Origin: Cyanophora paradoxa
Taxonomy: Eukaryota; Glaucocystophyceae; Cyanophorales; Cyanophoraceae
DNA length: 37,014 nucleotides
Direction of reading: 5' to 3'
NCBI GenBank assembly: GCA_004431415.1
Contig: QPMI01000646.1
Location: forward strand, 7,501-44,514
Translations under genes and position numbers: made by a program
The notes under the pieces: model-generated
Database searches by the model: none
The model's input: the letters and a program-made list of their open reading frames with translations, nothing else
What the model was told of the DNA's origin: nothing
Part shown: one piece after another, positions 1 to 10,649 of the stretch
Layout of the letters: every line of letters starts with the position of its first letter
How positions within the stretch are numbered: position 1 is the stretch's first letter

Positions 1-172
1 CCTAACCCTAACCCTAACCCTAACCCTAACCCTAACCCTAACCCTAACCCTAACCCTAACCCTACCCCTACCCCTACCCTACCCCTAACCCTCCCCTAAC
101 CCTCCCCCTACCCCTACCCCTACCCCTACCCCTTTCCCTAACCCTAACCCTAACCCTAACCCCTCCTCCTGA
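1..172. repeat. Telomere, CCCTAA repeats
   Basis: Perfect CCCTAA repeats fill about the first 60 bases. Variant CCCCTA and CCCTACC repeats follow to about 135, then more CCCTAA units, then a short degenerate CCTCCTCCTGACCCTGACC tail. The orientation (C-rich strand reading inward) is that of a left chromosome end, so the base-1 side is a physical terminus or very near one. The TTAGGG type is shared by animals, many fungi and many protists and does not identify the organism. Confidence 0.97.
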
Positions 173-355
173 CCCTGACCTGTGCTCTAAGGCTTCTGGT
201 GGTTGTTGCGCTTCGACCGTCCGTTTCAGTGGCTTGAGCCCTCATAAAATTGTTTCAGCCTGAAGTTGATTCACAGGCTGACTAACGACCTCTGCCTCGT
301 GCCCTCCGGCCTTTGGAGAAGCCAGCCCCTCGCCGACGCCGTCCACTTCTCTGTT

Positions 356-3300
356 CTACAACCTTGATGTCAACTTTGAAGAAAATGAAAATGAAAATAA
401 TGCACCTTCTGAAGGATCATAGTCTTCTGAAGTCTCATCTTCAGAAGATTGTGAATCATCATCGTTCACTTTTCGCTTTTTGCCACCATGCAAAGGATCT
501 TCTTTGGCTGCAAGAGAATCTTTGTTTCTGACTTGGTCGACGACATCGTCATCTGATGACATGGCAAGCTCGAGCTTCATGGCAAGCTTAGCATCATCAC
601 CCTGCCAGATCACCCTTCATTTATGCTGCTATACCTTCCATTGGCTTGCATTTGCTTACCTCTGATTCGTCATTGTCCTCTGTTAATGGAATCGGGCAGG
701 GTGGTTCCAAATCGGGACGGAATCCAGTTGGACTGCAACACAGAGAAAGAGGGCAACCAATGAGGATAATAATGGAACCTGTTAATCCAGGTAGCTTTAA
801 ATAATGGAACCTGTTAATCCAGGTAGCTTTGACCTGCTGGGACTTTCCAGGGTCACCAGTTGGAGAGCTGAGGTCAACCAACGCGCTACCCTTGAAACCT
901 GATGGTCGCCCATCAGTTGGAAGTTGGAAAAACCAAGATTGGTTTCTTTATTTCATGGCGATCATAGGGCGATCATTAGGCAAACTTTCATCACCATGTT
1001 CAAGTTCCTGATGGCCGCCCCCTGTAGAGGAATGTCAGCTGATTGGTGCAACAAAAGCAAAAATAAGAACATCATGCATCATCAACCTGACGAAGGAGCC
1101 TCGAAAGCGTCAATCACTACGTAAAGGACCTCCGGGGGCAAAATCTCGGTCTCCTGCACACAAATAACATTAGCAATGAGCTAAGAAAACCTGCCTTTAG
1201 CCCTCGAACCTTCAATGTGACACCATCACCACAGGGTACTTCGATCCCTGACTCACGATAGAGTTTCATGCGACGTGGGTCTCGCCACTCCTAGAAATAT
1301 GTGAGAACCGAAACAATCGCTTCGTTTTCACATACTGGCAATGCTTGTGCAATCTTCTGCCGGAATTCCTCCACAGTCTCGAAGGAGCTCACTCCTGGCA
1401 CCTTGACCCGCCCTGAGGTGAAAGTTTGTGGACCAAACAAGCAATACAAAGAACAAAATACCATGCTGACGGCGTGGCCTGCTTGCAAGCATGACACCAT
1501 TTCCTCCTGTGGTTGAAGCACTCCCACTTGCATCACCAAGCAGATCATTCGTTTTGCGAAGCTCGTCATCGAGCGAAGAGCCCGGATAAACAGGCTGAAA
1601 AATAGCTCTTAGCAGCAAGGCAAGCATTTCGTGCACCAGTGATTTTACCTTCACGAGCATTTCCTTGTCAAAATAGGACAGTGCATCGTCTTTCTCCTTT
1701 CTCTCTCGCTTAGCAACACAGTCTAAGCAACAAGATGGGTGCTGCCGAACAGCTGCACACAAGATAGGGATGGTTAAAACACAGTTCAAATAATGCGTGT
1801 GAACGAAAAGGGCTTGCCAAAAGGAGCGTTTTTAGCGGGTTGGTCGCTGAACTGCGTCTCGACTTCCTCTTTCGGGCCTTCGTGTTCCAGCTGAAACGAT
1901 GGGCCAGGGGCACTCTGCGGGTTGACAGCAGAAATTGCTGACGACATGGTGGTTGCTCGAGTGCTCGCCCTTCTCGATTTTGTTGGAGACGGAGCACTAG
2001 CAGGGAGTGCACGTTTCCTCCCCGCAGGTTTGCCGGTGACAGCCTGTAAACACTGGACTTGCACTTTAATCTCGTTTGCTCCTGCGAGACCAGGATGCCT
2101 GGATCACGCCAGCCATCAGCTTACACACTGCAACATTTTAAAAATAAACACCTCTCTGCCAGGTATTCCCACTGCTTGACGGGGACAAACTGCAGCCCAT
2201 CTTTCAAGACCTCCTGGAGTTGAAATGGATCTCCGTACTTTGCCGGGCCAAAAGTCAGATGGAGAGATAGAGAAATGAGTGAAGGAGATGACGAAGGCAA
2301 GACCTTCTTAGTCCAGTTCAGATCGTACATCAATTGTCCATGTTCGCAAAGAAGACCATCAATTGTAAGTGGAGCAGGCTCGTCAGCCTGTGCACTATTG
2401 TAAATAATCACGTTTCAATACCACACCATAACTTGCTACCTGGGCATTCTGAATGTAGACCGCCCAGACCCTGAGCCATGATGTGGGGAGCACCCTGAAT
2501 TCACGCTCATCCCCAGCTTTCATCTGTGCTTGTGTTCGCCATGAAAAATACAAAGCTTGTGTCTTCACGCACATCTTCCAGACGAAGTGGCACGACCTTC
2601 CCTGCAGACACAGCACGGAACAAAGGATCCACAAAGCTCTGATTGCGAAGCAAATTCGTCAATGTGACCGTAAACAAAAAGGTGCCCTACGAGAGGCGCC
2701 CTACCCGCTCTATGGCCTCATCTCTCGACGAGTGTCAAGCTCCCCAGATGTTCTCTGTTCACACTCTGAACAGGTCAAACAGCCTGGCACTTGCCAGAAG
2801 AACTCGCTTGTAAGTGGATATATTTTTTTGATGAGTGACCATGCCTGCACTGCGATGAGAAGATAGATGCATGATTTTTGAAGTGTAAGATGACCTCCAT
2901 TGTGACCGTGGCAGTTGCTTGTCGTAGGGATTCCCGAAAGCCCTTTCTTTCACACAAGCAAAACAAGCCCTCGTTCATGTCAGCCGGAATCTTGGGATTT
3001 CGTGCTGTCTTCAGAGCTGCTAAGATCTTAGTATCTATCGGAGGCGTGATAATGAGAGAGTTAGCAAACCTCGGAAATACTTGGCAGGTATCAAGTATCC
3101 CGGTTCCGATGCTGTGTGACTGACACCAAGTGCCTCCTGTAGTTGCATTCTCAGAGCACCTAGTCCTGTTACGCTCCGCATGTCTGGCGCACTGGTTAAA
3201 AATTGAGGCATGTGGCCAGAGATGACGTTCTTGAAGCAGACCGTCTATTCTCTGAGAGATGCATTTCGGGCAGATTGAGGCGTTGTTTAAAGCGGGTATG

Positions 3301-6300
3301 TCACTCTTATAGCACGCTTCCCATTCCCGCCACACTACCTGCAATGGTGTGAGGAAGAGAGGCATGCATCTAGAGAATCAACTTGAAGGGACCGGATTAA
3401 CACGCTTCGCATCCACAGCTGCACAGATGGGGTCGAGGAAGTAGAGGCCTTCAGGAAAGGAAATTTCAGAATGAACAACCTGGAGACCAAAGGGTCAATT
3501 GTAATCGAACACCAAACGAGCACACTTGTTTACTTCCGCAGCTGCAGGAGCACTCTGCAATGCTGTGCTTTGTGGAAGGCCTTCTTCCACAACGCAAGAG
3601 GCCCCTTGGTTGCTAGCAGGTTCATCAACAATGATGGGCTCAGAATCGCTTCCAAGACCCCGAAGCGGTGGAGCCGGAGGAGCAGGGGCATCAATTGATG
3701 ATGTGACCGCTTGCTCTGCTCTGCGTTGCCGGCGAAGACTTGCGCCACCGCCACCAGGACTGTGTTCACAGGTGAGCTCATGGAGAGGTATCTTCTGAGC
3801 TACACTCTCTTCCCCAGCTATCCAAGTTCGCAACCATGCCGTGGGAACCCAGCATGCGTCATCCTGCAAAGCAGTTACACTAAAAAAACGAGAGGAAAGC
3901 ATCAAGCACAACCTCGGTGCCAACAGGAGCGAGACTCCACAGCCGCTGGTATTCATTCTTGCGTTTTTCAATTGCTGCTTCCACTTCAGATTTCGATCTA
4001 CGATACTCCTCGATTTGCTTCTCCAGATCCTGTTCATACGTGAGGACAGCCAGACACCTCACATCAAACAATTGCACGTACAAGATTGTGAGCGACAATC
4101 TCTTCGACAAGATGAGAAGGGGCGACAGGACTCTGATGAACTCGTCGATTTTCAAGGGTGTACACAAGCATATATGCTCCTGTCGACTCGCACCTGCACA
4201 AAAATAAGCCTTACGTATGGAAAAAGGAAAGGGCTGACGTTTTCTCTTTGCTGTGTTTGGGAGTCTTTTCCTTGTCGGAGCAGCGACTTGTTCCAGCTGT
4301 TTTCTTTGTGAAGCCTGCTTTGTCTGCTCTTGGTCGGCCTCTGCCTCTAGCTGGCTTTGGCTTCGGCACATCGATTGCGGCCCTCAAGTCCGCCTGAGCC
4401 TCATCGATAACGACCGTTTTTGCTGTGGCAGCAGAAGCCTCTTCGAGCTTGCTGTTGGATGGGTCCACACGAAATCCTTCCCCCTGGATATCGGTCACAG
4501 TCTCGTCATCAAACTTGTACCACTTGTTCGTTCTGTAAAAAGTTAACAAGAATGAGAACCGATCCGAAGCAGCACAAACCTCTCATCACGGATGTGAGCA
4601 ATGTAATGCCCACTTGTCGCACCAGCTCCAAGGTGGATGAGAACTGCAGTAAGCTTGTATGACACCGAACTGAAGAAAAGGTCAAAATCAAAACATTCAT
4701 AAAAAGAAGGCGCTGCACACTGTTCAGGGCGCTTGGCCAGAAACTGTGACATGTCAAGAATTTCAGGAAAGGCGAACTTATCAGTCAGCTTTTTGCGCTG
4801 CCAAGTCTTTGTGTCGTACACAAATCTGTCACAATTTTTGAAATATTAGTTTCAATTTATGGGCAGAACGTGGTGTTGAAAAAACCTCATCAGTTGGAAG
4901 TTGAGAACCTAAACAGCTGGAAGTTGGAAAAACAAGACAGGGCGACAAGCATTCATGAGAACACAAACCTCTGGGAGCTCCTCGAGTTTGATGGCCCGCC
5001 GAGCATCCTGCTTGCAACCACAGCACTCGCACAGGTACTGAGACCAGATAAGCACAATGTAAAGCTCAAAAATGAGAGATCGACTGCACCTGATTGTCCC
5101 CATCCAAGTGCTCATCGGCAAGGAAACTCTGCAGGCTTGCCTCAAGGTCCTCAAGATTCTGCAAGAAAGTGAGGAGGAAATTCCCCTTCAGCAATTCGTT
5201 TGAAGAACCTGAATGCTGAGATTTAACTCGTAGAACGACGTCTTTTCCCTTGAAGATGCTGACTGTGTGCCACATTTCAGGCACTGTGTTTCGTATCGAT
5301 AGAATCCTCTGAACTGCGAGCAGGTGTCTCAGTGATAGTCGGGCGTTTCGTCAAACAACAGCACACTTCTCGCTGAACAAGCTGGCGTATGCTCTCGTTC
5401 TCACTTTTCGCGAAACGTCTCTCCAACAATTGCAACAGCAGTTTGTTGAACCTTATTTGCAGTTAGAGAACCTCAACAACTACCAATACAGACCACGTGA
5501 GCTCACTCTTGCACGTCTTGCTGCACTCCAGTTGCTATGTTGAGCGCATCCGTGAATGGCTTTGGGTTGTACTCGTTGCTCCGAAGCTCCTGCAGATTTG
5601 CGAAAAGGCGCTGCAAGTGCTCGATGATAGCCACATCCTGGCTGGACTGCCCCCCTGAGCCACACTGGAATGAAGTCAGTCCAGCACATAGCTCCACTTC
5701 GGCAACAGCCCCGAAGACCTGTGCACTTGACCATTCGAAAACTCCCTGCCTGAAATTCGTATTCATAAACAAGGTCTGCCGTGCACACACATATCAGACT
5801 AAGGCCCCCGATAATGGATAACCGCACACCTGCAACAGGCTGTTCATGTAGCACGTCGCCCCAAGGTTCTTCAGTCCGCAGAACTCCCCCTCCTTCCGGA
5901 TGTGCCACTCGGGGCTTTTCTCCTCCAAAGTTTTCAGCTTTGGAGGAACTTTTGCCCAAACGCCCTTTCTTCGCTCGCCGAGCCCGTACAGGCAGTTCGA
6001 ATTCTCCTTGCAATTCTTCGTGCCTGAATTCGTGTCAAGAGACGCGCACCAGCCCCTCGGCGAGCGAGCAAGCGGCAGGCGCAAAAGATACATCCGTCGC
6101 TTTCTTTGCATGGGGGCGCGTCGAACTTGTAGATGCGCTTCGCGTACAGGCGAAGGCTTTCGTCGGACGAAACGATAGCGGTCACGTCCTGGTCAGGAAG
6201 CGGGTCGAAGGCTTCCTGCGTATCTTTTTTGCGACTCATGTCGAGGTCCGCGCGCAGGACCGCGCTCCCCGCAAGATGCTTTTCAAGCTCCAACAGGTCC

Positions 6301-6374
6301 GGATCGAACGATGTACACGCGCTGCAGCTGCTCGAGATGCCGGCAAGGGCTACTGCGCGGCTAGACGGGTACAC
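356..6374 (-). CDS. USP48/UBP26-like ubiquitin carboxyl-terminal hydrolase, intron-rich
   Basis: Cysteine protease that removes ubiquitin. The Cys box (GLKNLGATCYMNSLLQ, near 5835-5880), the QQD box (GVQQDVQE) and the His box (SGHYIAHIRD) are present, preceded by NCKENSNCLYGLGE as in USP48 proteins. Exons I could join in frame with GT-AG introns: 5830 upward (Cys box), 5775-5507, 5451-5367, 5313-5209, 5158-5090, 5037-4979, 4908-4886, 4825-4721, 4669-4580, 4532-4239, 4193-4082, 4029-3913, and 3863 to about 3500. CLKCG and CECCG are zinc pairs. DUSP-like stretches follow (VPTAWLRTWIAGEE; LPTSWLRVWAVYI; LCEHGQLMYDLNW), then a ubiquitin-like segment near 1300-1420 and an acidic C-terminus with KKRK (about 356-613). 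The first 150 residues change frame near 6050, so the start at 6374 and the final stop are uncertain. Splice sites look functional. Confidence 0.85.
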
Positions 6375-6567
6375 TGCGCACTGTCATCTGAAAATTAGCG
6401 AGTGCTGTCGTAGGCGCACTGCCAGCTGCGGCGCTAGCATAGCCGACTCTAGCTAGTTGGCAGCGCACTGCCAGCTGCGGCGCTTGCATAGCTAGAGACG
6501 CTAGCGTTGACTCGACTTTTTGGTCGCTTGGCAGATTGTCGCTTGGCAGTTGTCTAGAGTAGCTGAG
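6375..6567. promoter_or_regulatory. Divergent intergenic region with a 30-bp direct repeat
   Basis: This 190-bp gap separates the start of the USP48-like gene (minus) from the UspA-like gene (plus). It contains two nearly identical 30-bp copies, 6414-6443 and 6463-6492, beginning GCGCACTGCCAGCTGCGGCG and differing at one base. A second short repeat, TCGCTTGGCAG, follows near 6527-6550. The position suggests a shared bidirectional promoter with repeated binding sites. That role is inferred from position only. Confidence 0.45.
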
Positions 6568-7877
6568 ATGGCTTCTCCGGCCGAGCGAGTGACTGGTTTA
6601 CGCGAGCGGCTAGTTTTATCATGTGGCCTCGACGGATCCTCAACTGCATACAGGACGATCGACGTCGCCGTGGCGCTCGGGGACCCACGCACAGACACAC
6701 TCGTCGCCGTGCACGTACATGATCAGAGTGCCAGGTAAATATTCTTCAGCGTTCTCGCGGTGATGCATATCCGCTCACAGTCCAGTACGCCGCAGCTTGA
6801 AGAAGGAGATTGGCGATTGTGCTTCAATCGCAGCCCACAGGGCGGGTTTCAAGGATAAGCAATTCGTATTCTGCCCCAGTGGGAAAAACTACGGAGAAAG
6901 TACAAAGGAGGCTGTCCTCCGAATCGCAAGCAGTCAGGAGTGCGTGGTCGCTGAGCAGTCAGGAGTGCGTGGTCGCTGAGCAGCCTGTCCTCCGAATCGC
7001 TGAGCAGAACGGACATTCTATTTCTCGGGTCGATCGGTCGCAAGAAAGAACACGCCAACGTAAATGTGGTAGAGGTCATGGTGTGTGCCTGCCCGACTTT
7101 TTTGACACTTCTATTCTGCGATCGATCTTCTTTTTTGCCCAGGGGTCTGTCTGCGATCTTTCTATTCGAGGGTTCGCGGCAAGCTCGGTGAGTGCACACT
7201 TATGTGCACTCATCACTCAATGCAATAACCGCACTGTCCCAGGCTATCGTGAAGCAAACGGCACCTCCCATCAAGCCGGACGACCCGCACAAGTTTCTCG
7301 TGGCCTTTGATGGCTCTGTCGCGTCGACAAAGGCATTGGATGTGCGAGTTCTGTGTCGAACTTGTTTTGGTGACATATGCTGAAGGTGCTCTGCAGCTGG
7401 CTCTACGTTTCGCCAAAGAGGCAGACGAGGTCTTTGTCTACCTCGTGACGGACTACCTTTCGTTCTCTTCATTCTTTGAGAAGCGGATCGACGAACTTAT
7501 TAAACAGCGCCAACGAAGGGGTTGGTTCATGTGGCGAAAAAATCCAAGAAGAGCATCGCTGACCAGATTCTGGATTTTGCGGATGCAAAAGGCCCCATGA
7601 CGTTCTTGTTTCTTGGGGCTGGTGCGTGTCACTTTTTTTGCACTCGTGTGCATGCACAAACTTTGAACTTAGATGGTATGGGGAAAAGCCATTCGAAAGT
7701 GGATTCCACTGGCAAGGAGGTCGCAGCCCTCCCACCCTTGCTAGCAAGTTGCTTTGGGCTGACCCCTTCGCCCTAGACTCCTGTTCTGGGCTCGGTTGCC
7801 GACTACTGCATTAAACACTCGACGACCCCGTCATCGTGGTCAAGGCCACTGACGATTACGTGTTCAAGCTTTTGTAA
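6568..7877 (+). pseudogene. Two-domain universal stress protein (UspA family), copy A, probably broken
   Basis: Exon 1 starts at the ATG at 6568 (MASPAERVTGLRERLVLSCGL) and ends at a GTAAAT donor at 6735. The acceptor is at 6780. Later segments give the first Usp core (TDILFLGSIGRKKEHAN), then a second domain starting FLVAFDGSVASTKALD, ALRFAKEADEVFVYLVTDY and a C-terminal DYCIKHST segment. UspA domains bind nucleotides (ATP in one subclass) and accumulate under stress. Compared with copy B this copy is one base short in three homopolymers (7518-7521, 7735-7737, 7826-7829). Two of these visibly break the frame that copy B keeps open. A 25-bp tandem duplication (GTCAGGAGTGCGTGG...) lies near 6941-6990. 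It may be a duplicate gene decaying at the 3' end, or the indels may be assembly errors. Confidence 0.7.
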
Positions 7878-8365
7878 CACATTTGGACATGTACTTAAAC
7901 GCAGGTCCAGGCTACAAGTGTGGGAATGTACACTGCGGCCGCCGCAGCCACGGGCCCAGCCCACTGAGCTTGCGCCCGCCCAGCCAAGCCCTGCGTTGCC
8001 CTCTGAGGGGTGTAATGCGCCTCCCCTCGGACACTCTAGCTAGCTATAGCTACATGTGCCCTTACAGCAGGTGCGGCATCGCGTCTTGGGGAGGTGGGGT
8101 CATCTTGGGGTGGTGGCCGGAGCCCCTACGGGCTCTGGGGACCCAACATGGAGTCAGCCTGCGCCAGGGGCGCAGGCGCAAAGTGGCAACAAGCAACCAG
8201 CCCGCACCCGATAGACGTTGACGTTTGTCCCTGGGGGCCTAAAGCAAGGAGCAATCTGTGCGCCACTGCGCGTCCCAGCTGCAGTGACTGCGCTTCTAAA
8301 GCTTTACCATTAACACTAATACAACGTTAAGCGTTTTACATTAATATTGTTGAATTAGAACCCGG
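7878..8365. other. UspA 3' flank, no gene seen
   Basis: This GC-rich stretch lies between the UspA stop and the start of the satellite block. Short open frames occur but are repeated only because the whole segment is duplicated at 22518-23005. None has a recognisable domain or clear codon structure. It probably holds the 3' UTR and terminator of the stress gene. I see no RNA gene in it. Confidence 0.6.
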
Positions 8366-9312
8366 GCTAATCAGGCGAAGCCTCTTTCTCAAACCCAAAA
8401 ACCGCCGATATAAATTCCTTTTTTAACCTTTTTTTCCACTCAAGATCCCCCCTGCTAAATAATTTCCGCGTCGCACTCCCTCGAGGACGAATTATTAATT
8501 CTGCCTCGACACGGACGCGATTGCCGCTAATGACTCAGCTACCCTAACCCCACAGACCTCTCTAGATCCATTTTTAGCGTCGTGGCTCCCCTAAGACGAC
8601 CGCTCGCCCGTGGGCGTCGCGCGAAAATCGAATTTCCCTCTGGATCAATTCCGGTACTTAACCTCCGACAAATGCAGTCCGAGTCAGAAGGTGGGACCCG
8701 GTCCCGCCCGGTCCCGCGACGAAATCGCGCCAGGGACGCCCCAGAACGATACAGAATGCCGCGCGAGGGCGAGCGCATCGCCGCAAGCTCGATTTCAAGC
8801 GCCGTCGACGCTCCAGTGCGAAGAGTCGGCCGAAAATTTGATCCAGCGCTAGCCGGTCCCGCCCGGTCCCGCGACGCGCGCAATCGATGCGTACTGGCGC
8901 GCATGGACATAGCAGGGCCTGCGCACCCCGAAATCCGCTTTTCGGAGCCGGAACAGCGCAGGAAGGTACCGACGGCCAAAATTCGATCCTGCACGCGCCC
9001 TGACATCTTTCCGCGCGCCCACGCCGCGGCGCATGCGCGGAACGATAGCATAAGCATTTAAGATGTAGGCAAAGTCTTCCGCACGCTTTGCGTATGCGAC
9101 GGGCCGCGAGGACCCAGCCGACCCCGAAAATTCGATCCTGCATGGACCTGCACATCTTTCCGCGCGCCCTCGCCTCGAGCTCCGCAGCCCCGCACATCGA
9201 TGCTATAGCTATATGCATTCAAGATTCTGTTTAAGCGATTCGCAAGCTCTGTGCATGCGCCTGGCCGCGAGAACCTTGCCCCTCCCGGGCCTCCCTCTCA
9301 ACAATATTATAT
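8366..9312 (-). repeat. Subtelomeric satellite/element block, minus orientation
   Basis: The block begins CTAATCAGGCGAAGCCTC and contains AAATTCGATCCTG...TTTCCGCGCGCCC units (starts near 8992 and 9131). An inverted copy is at 20559-21515 and a direct copy at 23006-24401. Open frames of 170-190 codons inside it are arginine-rich, occur on both strands and shift between copies, so I read them as non-coding. It contains ACCCTAACCC (8541-8550), a short interstitial telomere-like motif kept in all three copies. Confidence 0.85.
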
Positions 9313-9595
9313 ATAATTCATCTCCTCTAATCTCAACCTGCTCCGGCCTCCCTTTATTTCCTCAGTACATTAATATTCCTCTAGTTATATTCCTCTAGCC
9401 GGCCAGCGGTAGCTGGACTGGCCGTCAGCCGGCCAGCTTCCAACCAGAAAGCTGTTCGCGATCGGCCAGGCCGCTGGCCAGTGCCCTATAGGCCTACTGT
9501 GACAGCCGCGAGGGCGTCCGCGAGGCTTCGCCGTACTTAGTGCTCCGCAGGAGCACGGATCTTGTTATATAAGTGATCATGAGGCCTAGCGCTAG

Positions 9596-9671
<76 letters not shown>
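9596..9671. repeat. (TA)n microsatellite
   Basis: An uninterrupted TA dinucleotide tract of about 76 bp lies inside the MITE-like element. Translating it gives YIYIYI repeats on both strands, which are not real protein. The run is self-complementary and could extrude as a cruciform. Its length is likely to vary and to be hard to assemble exactly. Confidence 0.97.
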
Positions 9672-9674
<3 letters not shown>

Positions 9675-9720
9675 GCCCCCCCCATAATTTTTTCCCAGGT
9701 GCGCGTGCGAAACTCCGACC

Positions 9721-9731
9721 GGATTCGAACC
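9721..9731 (-). promoter_or_regulatory. B-box-like motif (tRNA-derived remnant)
   Basis: On the minus strand GGTTCGAATCC matches the RNA polymerase III B-box consensus. A weak A-box-like GTCTAGCAG lies just upstream. The T-stem has mismatches and no matching acceptor stem is present, so this is not a functional tRNA. It may be a tRNA-derived SINE fragment inside the MITE-like element. Confidence 0.3.
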
Positions 9732-10118
9732 CGGGTTTTTTTGATACTGCTAGACGGCGACCCCCGACACCCATTGGACGCCCTTTACCCGAATTCCCCC
9801 CTCACAACAGTGATGGAAACTTTATTCATAACCTTTTTTATTAGCTAATTAATAACTAATTAATAATACGTTATTAATAAGGTCCCAGAACAGCCACTCT
9901 TATTAGTAACGTTTACAAGATCCGTGCTCCTGCGGAGCACTAAGTACGGCGAAGCCTCGCGGACGCCCTCACGTCTGTCACAGCAGAGGGGCCGGCACTG
10001 TTGAGCGCCCGGAGAGTAGGCGGCCAGCTCCAGCCCCGCCCAGGTGGCCCGGCTTGGAAAGCTTCTTCTACATCTCAAATGCTTATGCTATTGTTCCGCG
10101 CATGCACCGCGGCGTGGG

Positions 10119-10123
10119 CGCGC
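10119..10123. repeat. Left target site duplication, CGCGC
   Basis: CGCGC immediately precedes the terminal repeat that begins AGCTCAGCTTGG, and the same five bases follow the right end at 20559-20563. Uninterrupted satellite copies in this window read GGGCGCGCGGAAAG across this site. Removing the element plus one CGCGC restores that sequence exactly. Confidence 0.9.
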
Positions 10124-10649
10124 AGCTCAGCTTGGCGCAATGTCTCCAAACAATAACCTCGCGCGACCACACGATCCACCGTAACAGCATCGAATCTTTT
10201 CGAAAATCACCGTAAGGCTCAGTGTCACGATCGAAAAATTAATCGATAAAATACAACTTCATCGAATCACCACACGATCCACCGTAACAGCATCGAATCT
10301 TTTCGAAAATCACCGTAAGGCTCAGTGTCACGATCGAAAAATTAATCGATAAAATACAACTTCATCGAATCACCGCACGATCCACCGTAACAGCATCGAA
10401 TCTTTTCGAAAATCACCGTAAGGCTCAGTGTCAAGATCCAAAAAAATACAACTTCATCGAATCACCACACGATCCACCGTAACACCATTTTCTATGCAGT
10501 GTCTCCCACAATTCCACAAGATTCCGCACGATAAACAGTAAGACTTTTTTCGCGACTCTTCTACAAAGATTCCGCACGATTCACAGTAACTTTTAACCAA
10601 AAGTTTAATAAAAATAATTCATGCTCGACTTCGACTTCTTAGATTATAC
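10124..10649. repeat. Left terminal inverted repeat of the PLV (526 bp)
   Basis: It begins AGCTCAGCTTGGCGCAATG and matches the reverse complement of 20021-20558. It contains three tandem units of about 103, 103 and 92 bp starting at 10167, 10270 and 10373, plus a partial fourth from 10465. Two further diverged motifs follow at 10527 and 10575. The inner end covers the stop codon and last codons of the integrase gene. The right copy has a 12-bp insertion relative to this one. Confidence 0.95.
10170..10590. repeat. Six iteron-like motifs in the left TIR
   Basis: CACGATNNACMGTAA occurs at 10170, 10273, 10376, 10468, 10527 and 10575. The first four have CACGATCCACCGTAA. The last two have CACGATAAACAGTAA and CACGATTCACAGTAA, each preceded by GATTCCG. 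The same six occur inverted in the right TIR. Spaced copies at both ends suggest binding sites for the replication protein or integrase, an inference from arrangement only. Confidence 0.7.

Larger units (their letters stand above)
6921..9312 (+). repeat. Direct segmental duplication, copy A
   Basis: This segment is repeated in the same orientation at 21558-24401 with near identity through the UspA-like gene and its 3' flank (offset 14,637 rising to 14,640). The match then runs through the satellite block, where copy B has extra units, and ends at the shared AACAATATTATA. The provirus lies between the two copies. Copy A keeps the 5' exon of the UspA gene and copy B lacks it, so copy A is nearer the ancestral arrangement. 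Confidence 0.93.
9494..9986. mobile_element. MITE-like element with ~72-bp inverted ends
   Basis: The terminal inverted repeats are 9494-9565 and 9915-9986 (CTRCTGTGACAG..., including GAGGCTTCGCCGTACTTAG and the inner palindrome GTGCTCCGCAGGAGCAC), with few mismatches. The interior holds a long (TA)n run and a tRNA-like B box, but no coding frame. Size, inverted ends and lack of a gene suit a non-autonomous DNA element. I could not identify a clear target duplication. Confidence 0.6.

Noticed and set aside
1328-1789. Separate small genes in the first 5 kb
   Set aside because: The short open stretches on the minus strand match the order of segments of one USP48-like protein and are exons. The plus-strand ones are shadows.
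8539-9218. Open frames of 160-190 codons on both strands in the satellite
   Set aside because: Arginine-rich, overlapping on both strands, and altered by indels between copies. They result from GC-rich repeats without stop codons.
9690-9770. Possible tRNA gene on the minus strand
   Set aside because: The B-box matches well but the T-stem has mismatches, no acceptor stem pairs, and the A-to-B distance is too short. Kept only as a tRNA-like remnant.
9573-9848. YIYIYI repeat protein
   Set aside because: Translation of the TA microsatellite. Both strands give the same artefact.
10167-10480. CRISPR-like regular repeats in the terminal repeat
   Set aside because: Units of ~103 bp repeat in full with no unique spacers, and the array is mirrored at the other end of the element. 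It is a TIR substructure in a eukaryotic context.
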